Assembly: GCF_003289645.1 (NCBI RefSeq)
Contig: NZ_QLYX01000020.1
Location: 79,783-143,782, forward strand
Source of the DNA: Actinomadura craniellae
Lineage (GTDB): Bacteria; Actinomycetota; Actinomycetes; Streptosporangiales; Streptosporangiaceae
DNA: 64,000 bases
Reading direction: 5' to 3'
This document shows, in pieces, positions 59,653 to 64,000 of this stretch. The notes beneath the pieces were generated by a model that did not search any database, had not been told where the DNA came from, and saw only the letters and a list, made by a program, of their open reading frames with translations. The translations under genes and the position numbers were made by a program. Within the stretch, counting starts at the first letter, position 1. Each line of letters starts with the position of its first letter.

Positions 59653-61113
59653 GTGACACCGAACACCGAGCATTCGAACGGCCGGGTACCCGCGTGGTTC
59701 GACGACGCGAAAGTAGGGATCCTCATTCACTGGGGTTCGGCGTCGATGCCGGCGTACGCTCCGGTGCGGCGTTCGAGGACGCTCGACCCTTACTTCGACG
59801 GTGATCTGTACGAGCGCGTGGCATCAGAGGCGTGGTGGCGCACCGACCCGGACGCGATGATGTACCAGAACGCGTTGCACCTGCCGGGCAGCGCCGTCTC
59901 GCGCTACCACGCCGAGAACTATGGGGACCTGCCCTATGAGGCGTTCGTCGAACGCTTCCGCGACGAGACGATCCCAGGGTGGGATCCCGATCCCTGGACC
60001 GACCTGTTCGCCCACGCCGGAGCCCGTTATGTGATCTTTGGAGCCAAGAGCGAGGACGGGTTCCTGCTGTGGCCGAGCGAGCATCCCAACCCCTACCGCG
60101 AGGACTGGCAGTCCGAACGTGATGTCGTGGGCGAGCTGGCCGCCTCCGTGCGCGGCCGGAACATGCGTTTCGGCATCTACTACCCCAGCTGGGATTTCAC
60201 GTTCTCGGACCCGCCCGTCTCCGACCTGACATCGGCGATGGTCGCCGTCCCCCAGGAGGCCGACTACCGCGACCAGTTCGCCGCCCAGTGGCGGGAGCTG
60301 ATCCTGCGTTACCGGCCGTCGGCCCTCTGGGCCGACTGGGGCGTGTCCCCGCCCGGGACGGATCTGGCGGGCCTCTACTCCTGGTACCACGAGCAGGTCG
60401 CCGACGGGCTGTTCAACGACCGGTTCGACCTGGCCGAGCAGACTGCCGGCACCTTGCCGGCCGACTTCGTCACCCCGGAGCGGACGACCGTCCCCCCGGA
60501 CGACCGCAAGTGGGAAGCGCTCTGGGGACTGAGCAAGAGCTACTGCTTCAACCGGCAGGAAACAGAGGCCGACCACATCGCCCCGACCACCTTGATCCAC
60601 ACCATGGTGGACGTCATAGCGCGCGGCGGCAACATGCTGATCAATGTCGGCCCCACCGGTAGCGGCGCCATCCCGTGGGCACAGGCCCAGCGGCTGCTGG
60701 CGGTAGGCCACTGGTTGCGGCTGAACGGTGCGGCGATCTACGGAACCCGACCCTGGACGACCGTCGCCGGGCTCTCCGACGAGGGCCTCCAGGTCCGTTA
60801 CACGAGCACGTCGGACGCGGTGTACGCCATCGTCCTCGGCGCCCCCCGCACGGCGGCGCTCGGACTCGACCTCCGTCTCGACACGCAGGCGGAGGTCCGC
60901 CTGGTGGGCCGGCCGGGTGCGCTCAGGACATCGCGGTCGCCCCACGGGACCGTCGTCGAGCTTCCCGAGCCGGCCGACGACCAGGTGCCCGCCTTCAGCC
61001 TGCAGATCACTCCCCGATCCGCCGTTCACCATGTCAACCACGTGATCGACCTCTCGGCGGCGCCGGGTACGGCGTCCTTACCGAACCGTCAGCCGATCCG
61101 AACTCCGCCATAA
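59653..61113 (+). CDS. GH29 alpha-L-fucosidase
   Basis: The 486-residue enzyme has the GH29 N-terminal signature WFDDAKVGILIHWGSASMPAY (near residue 15), GARYVIFGAKSEDGF near 122, RFGIYYPSWDF near 172, and the catalytic region SALWADWGVSPP near 223 where the nucleophile Asp should lie; the motif differs from the common WFDG form. LLINVGPTG-like MLINVGPTGSGAIP lies near 331. It cleaves terminal L-fucose. No signal peptide is visible, so it is probably cytoplasmic. GTG 59653 has AGGAAGG upstream. Confidence 0.88.
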   Translation: MTPNTEHSNGRVPAWFDDAKVGILIHWGSASMPAYAPVRRSRTLDPYFDGDLYERVASEAWWRTDPDAMMYQNALHLPGSAVSRYHAENYGDLPYEAFVERFRDETIPGWDPDPWTDLFAHAGARYVIFGAKSEDGFLLWPSEHPNPYREDWQSERDVVGELAASVRGRNMRFGIYYPSWDFTFSDPPVSDLTSAMVAVPQEADYRDQFAAQWRELILRYRPSALWADWGVSPPGTDLAGLYSWYHEQVADGLFNDRFDLAEQTAGTLPADFVTPERTTVPPDDRKWEALWGLSKSYCFNRQETEADHIAPTTLIHTMVDVIARGGNMLINVGPTGSGAIPWAQAQRLLAVGHWLRLNGAAIYGTRPWTTVAGLSDEGLQVRYTSTSDAVYAIVLGAPRTAALGLDLRLDTQAEVRLVGRPGALRTSRSPHGTVVELPEPADDQVPAFSLQITPRSAVHHVNHVIDLSAAPGTASLPNRQPIRTPP

Positions 61114-61176
61114 CAACGTGCCCGCATGGTTGGAGGCGAGGCCGGATCCGGGGCGAGCCGCCGGGAGGGGGAGACG

Positions 61177-61806
61177 ATGACCGAAGACCGGATGCGCATC
61201 GTGATCATTATCGGCGGCGTCCAGGCGGGCCGGTCAGGGCACACGGTGGCGAACTGGTTCGCCTCCCAGGCGTGCCGGCACGGTGAACTCGACGTCGACA
61301 TCATCGACCTCGCCAAGACCTGGCTCCCGGACGTGCTGACCGACGGCGGGGACAGCCCTCCCCGGCCGGTCCAGGATCTGGCGCCGTGGCTGGAGGCCGC
61401 AGACGCCTTCGTCATCGTGACGCCCGAGCACGACCGCGGCTTCCCCGCGTCACTCAAGAACGCCATCGGCTGGTACGGCGAGGTCTGGAAGGCCAAGCCG
61501 GTCGGATTCGTGTCCTACGGAGGGCCTGCCGCCGGGCTGCGCGCGGTCGACGCGCTGAAACCGATCTTCACCGAGCTGCACGCGGTGAGCGTCCAGGAGG
61601 CCGTCTTCTTTCGCGACCTCGCCACGCAGTTCGATGGCGACGGTCACCCGGTGGATCCCGGCACGTGCAACACCGTGGCCAAGAGCATGCTCGACCAACT
61701 CCTCTGGTGGGCCCTAGCGCTGCGCGAAGGCCGATCCAAACGTCCGTACGGCTCCTGGACCTCCGGTTCCACGATCAGAACGACGCATCAGAAAGGAACA
61801 CCATAA
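61177..61806 (+). CDS. NADPH-dependent FMN reductase
   Basis: The 209-residue flavodoxin-fold protein has RIVIIIGGVQAGRSGHTVANWF at the start, IVTPEHDRGFPASLKNAIGWYGEVWKAKPVGFVSYGG near residue 87 as the flavin loops. It reduces FMN or quinones with NADPH. ATG 61177 follows GGGAGGGGGAG. Its TAA stop overlaps the ATG of the MFS gene in TAATG, so the two are translationally coupled. Confidence 0.88.
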   Translation: MTEDRMRIVIIIGGVQAGRSGHTVANWFASQACRHGELDVDIIDLAKTWLPDVLTDGGDSPPRPVQDLAPWLEAADAFVIVTPEHDRGFPASLKNAIGWYGEVWKAKPVGFVSYGGPAAGLRAVDALKPIFTELHAVSVQEAVFFRDLATQFDGDGHPVDPGTCNTVAKSMLDQLLWWALALREGRSKRPYGSWTSGSTIRTTHQKGTP

Positions 61807-63431
61807 TGTCCGCCACCGCCGAAGCCGGGGTCCGCGCAGGGCCCCGCGAGTGGATCGGGCTGGCCGTCCTGGCCCTTCCGACGATCCTCATAGCGCTCGA
61901 TCTCACCGTGTTGTACATGGCCATCCCGCATCTCGGCGCGGATTTGAACTCCACCAACACGGAGCTGCTGTGGATCACTGACATCTACGGCTTCGTGATC
62001 GCGGGATTCCTCATCACGATGGGCACCCTCGGCGACCGGATCGGCCGCCGCAAGCTCCTGCTGTTCGGCGCGACCGCCTTCGGCGCCGCGTCCGTGCTGG
62101 CCGCCTATTCGACCAGCTCCGAGATGCTGATCGCGTCCCGTGCGGTGCTCGGACTGGCGGGCGCCACGTTGATGCCCTCCACGCTGGCGCTGATCAGCAA
62201 CATGTTCAAGGACGCCAAGCAGCGTGCCGTGGCCATCGGCGTATGGCTGATGTCGTTCTCACTCGGCGGCGTGATCGGCCCGGCCATCGGCGGTGCCCTG
62301 CTGGAGTGGTTCTGGTGGGGTTCGGTGTTCCTCATGGGCGTGCCGGTCATGGTGCTGCTGCTGATCACCGGACCACTGCTGCTGCCCGAGTTCCGCGACC
62401 GCGAGGCCGGGCGGATCGACCTGGTGAGCGTGGTGCTGTCGCTGGGGATGATCCTGCCCAACGTCTACGCGCTCAAGGAGATCGCCAAGGACGGCGTACA
62501 GGTCCTGCCGGTGGTCGCCGCCCTGATCGGCGTCACGTTCGGAGTCCTGTTCGTCCGGCGGCAGCGGACGTTGGCGAGCCCGCTGTTCGACCTGCGGCTG
62601 TTCAACAACGGCAAGTTCACCGGCGGCCTGCTCGCGATGCTGCTCGGCATGACCACCCTGTACGGGTTCGGTTTCTACTTCGCCCAGTACATGCAGTTGA
62701 TCGAGGGACTGTCGCCGATCAAGGCCGGGGCGTGGTTCCTGCCGATGGGCGCGGCCACCATCATCGGCTCCATGCTGGCGCCGTTGATCGCCCGCAAGAT
62801 CCCGCCGGCCCAGGTGATCGCGGCCGGGCTGCTGATCGCGGCCGCCGGATTCGTGCTGGTCTCACAGATCGACACCGGCTCCGACTCGGGCATCGCGCTC
62901 CTCGTCGCCGGCGGCGTGCTCCTCGGGGTCGGCATCAACCCTCTGCTGATGCTCACCACCGACCTGATCATCGGCTCGGCCCCGCCGGAGAAGGCCGGGT
63001 CGGCCTCCGCGCTGACGGAGACCGGCGGCGAGATCGGCGCGGGTCTGGGGATCGCCGTGTTCGGCACCATCGGCACCACCATCTACAGCGACCAGATCGC
63101 CGAGACGATGCCGGAAGGCGTGCCCGCCGCGACCGCGGAGATGGCCAGGGACAGCTTCGCCGGCGCCTTCGCGGCCGCCAAAGAGCTGCCCGCGGACGTG
63201 GGCGGCCAACTCGTCGCCGTCGGTCGCGAGGCGTTCCTGAACGGGATGAACGTGGTGGGCGCCATCAGCGCCGTCGTGATGGTGCTCGTCGGCGGCCTGG
63301 TGCTCGCCACCCTGCGCGGCGTCCCGCCGATCGGCCAGGCCGCCGAGGGCGAAGGCGAAGAGCCGTCCCCGGCCGAGCATCTCGGGAAGGACTCGCAGCA
63401 ACCGGACCCGCTCGCCTCCTCCTCTCCGTGA
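61806..63431 (+). CDS. MFS exporter, DHA2 (14-TM, SmvA/QacA-like)
   Basis: The 541-residue transporter has the DHA2 layout: LPTILIALDLTVLYMAIPHLGADL near residue 27, TMGTLGDRIGRRKLLLFGA (motif A) near 78, RAVLGLAGATLMPSTLALI (motif D1) near 113, and about 14 hydrophobic segments. It most resembles SmvA/QacA-type exporters of cationic or aromatic compounds. It is coupled to the FMN reductase, suggesting joint defence against a redox-active or quinone compound (inference). Confidence 0.9.
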   Translation: MSATAEAGVRAGPREWIGLAVLALPTILIALDLTVLYMAIPHLGADLNSTNTELLWITDIYGFVIAGFLITMGTLGDRIGRRKLLLFGATAFGAASVLAAYSTSSEMLIASRAVLGLAGATLMPSTLALISNMFKDAKQRAVAIGVWLMSFSLGGVIGPAIGGALLEWFWWGSVFLMGVPVMVLLLITGPLLLPEFRDREAGRIDLVSVVLSLGMILPNVYALKEIAKDGVQVLPVVAALIGVTFGVLFVRRQRTLASPLFDLRLFNNGKFTGGLLAMLLGMTTLYGFGFYFAQYMQLIEGLSPIKAGAWFLPMGAATIIGSMLAPLIARKIPPAQVIAAGLLIAAAGFVLVSQIDTGSDSGIALLVAGGVLLGVGINPLLMLTTDLIIGSAPPEKAGSASALTETGGEIGAGLGIAVFGTIGTTIYSDQIAETMPEGVPAATAEMARDSFAGAFAAAKELPADVGGQLVAVGREAFLNGMNVVGAISAVVMVLVGGLVLATLRGVPPIGQAAEGEGEEPSPAEHLGKDSQQPDPLASSSP

Positions 63432-63625
63432 AACCCATCACCACCGCGCGCGTGCGGTGATCAGGGCGTGACGGGCTCCTGGTACGAGCTCGCCGCGCCC
63501 TGCTGCGCGCCTTTATCAGCGGCTTGGCATCGGTGCCCGCCGCCGCACAATTTCCTGCTATTCACGCGGCAACCCGTCCGCGATTACTTTGATTCCATTG
63601 TCGTCTGAGTCTTGGGAGTCACCCG

Positions 63626-63922
63626 GTGTCCACTGAGAAAAAGACCGCGATTATCGGGGGAGGCATGGCCGGATGTGCGGCCGCGCATGAAATCACCAAA
63701 AAAGGAGGAAAGGCCGTCGTCTATGAGGCGGCTCACGGCCTGGGCGGGCGGGCGAGATCCTGGCACCGGCCGGAACTCGACCCCGACGTGGGAATCAACC
63801 TCATGTGCGCCAGCATTTACACGGTCATGTGGGAGATGATCCGGGAGCACGGGCTCGAGGACAGGCTCTCTAATACTCCAGCCGCACTTGGAGATCTCGG
63901 TGTGGTGGAGGTCGGGACGTGA
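63626..63922 (+). pseudogene. FAD-dependent amine oxidase-like protein, cut short
   Basis: The 98-residue frame has a complete FAD-binding N-terminus (TAIIGGGMAGCAAAHEITKKG, then VVYEAAHGLGGRARSW) of the amine oxidase/phytoene desaturase family, whose members are 400-500 residues. After residue about 80 the sequence loses family character and stops at 63922. A 13-bp inverted repeat (63924-63936 with 63968-63980) begins 2 bp later, and the last bases may belong to an inserted element. The ribosome-site region and start look normal, so this was a functional gene. Confidence 0.6.
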
Positions 63923-64000
63923 GACGGCCACCGCTGCGATCGTGTGGGTGTGTTGGAACCATACGAGCGGCGGTGGCCGTGCTGTCCAATGTAGTGGAGA

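Overview
The window is high-GC (roughly 70% or more) actinomycete chromosome. GTG and TTG starts with GGAGG-type ribosome sites are common, and several families point to a mycothiol-using filamentous actinomycete: crotonyl-CoA carboxylase/reductase, class E sortase, PucR and SARP regulators, ECF41 sigma factor and an adjacent mutT1-ppk pair. My best guess is a Streptosporangiales/Thermomonosporaceae-type organism (Actinomadura-like), inferred from family content and not proven.

Layout. 0-10 kb: mixed housekeeping and accessory genes (GCS2 ligase, solitary HTH antitoxin-like gene, YCII protein behind three phased repeats, HigB-like protein, MOSC protein, GST-like reductase, RibD-like reductase, AraC and PucR regulators, solitary cytochrome b). 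10.4-22.8 kb: a compact biosynthetic locus. A 2130-residue PKS (ACP-KS-AT-DH*-KR-ACP-carrier*-TE) is translationally coupled to a crotonyl-CoA carboxylase/reductase. Divergent from it run an exporter, a glycosyltransferase and an acyl desaturase. Three copies of one operator-like palindrome sit upstream of the PKS, exporter and desaturase. The AT motif and the CCR both point to ethylmalonyl-CoA, the DH has lost its catalytic His, and the N-terminal ACP resembles that of Pks13. An alpha-ethyl, beta-hydroxy (mycolate-like) acyl product that is then glycosylated is the hypothesis I draw from this. 22.8-27.2 kb: RibD-like reductase, mutT1-ppk, membrane protein.

27.1-33.0 kb: a cell-surface block with a class E sortase, a secreted His-rich repeat protein, a secreted Pro-rich protein and, after a 1.2-kb gap, five tandem small secreted peptides. 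All five share a nearly identical signal peptide and a structured 5' leader. Four carry His-rich mature parts with an NTN(V/I)NRPVV core, and the fifth carries an unrelated acidic mature part. I regard this array and the PKS locus as the two most likely undescribed systems in the window.

33-48 kb: secreted esterase, lipase and depolymerase-like hydrolases, a second PucR, GNAT, an ArsR-SRPBCC fusion with two tandem operators, HIT and MazG-like proteins, and an AhpD-like protein behind an exact ECF41-type promoter. Then come an XRE regulator, an aldehyde dehydrogenase, an FAD oxidoreductase and the ECF41 sigma factor that probably reads that promoter. 48-56 kb: small accessory genes with signs of decay (two Uma2 proteins, DUF2625 and Sel1 fragments, a deleted ISAs1-type element) plus an imine-reductase/HxlR pair and a SnoaL-like gene with a SoxR/MerR-type promoter. 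56-64 kb: a large SARP regulator divergent from alpha-L-fucosidase, an FMN reductase coupled to a second 14-TM exporter, and an FAD oxidoreductase cut short near the right edge.

No tRNA, rRNA or CRISPR array was seen.
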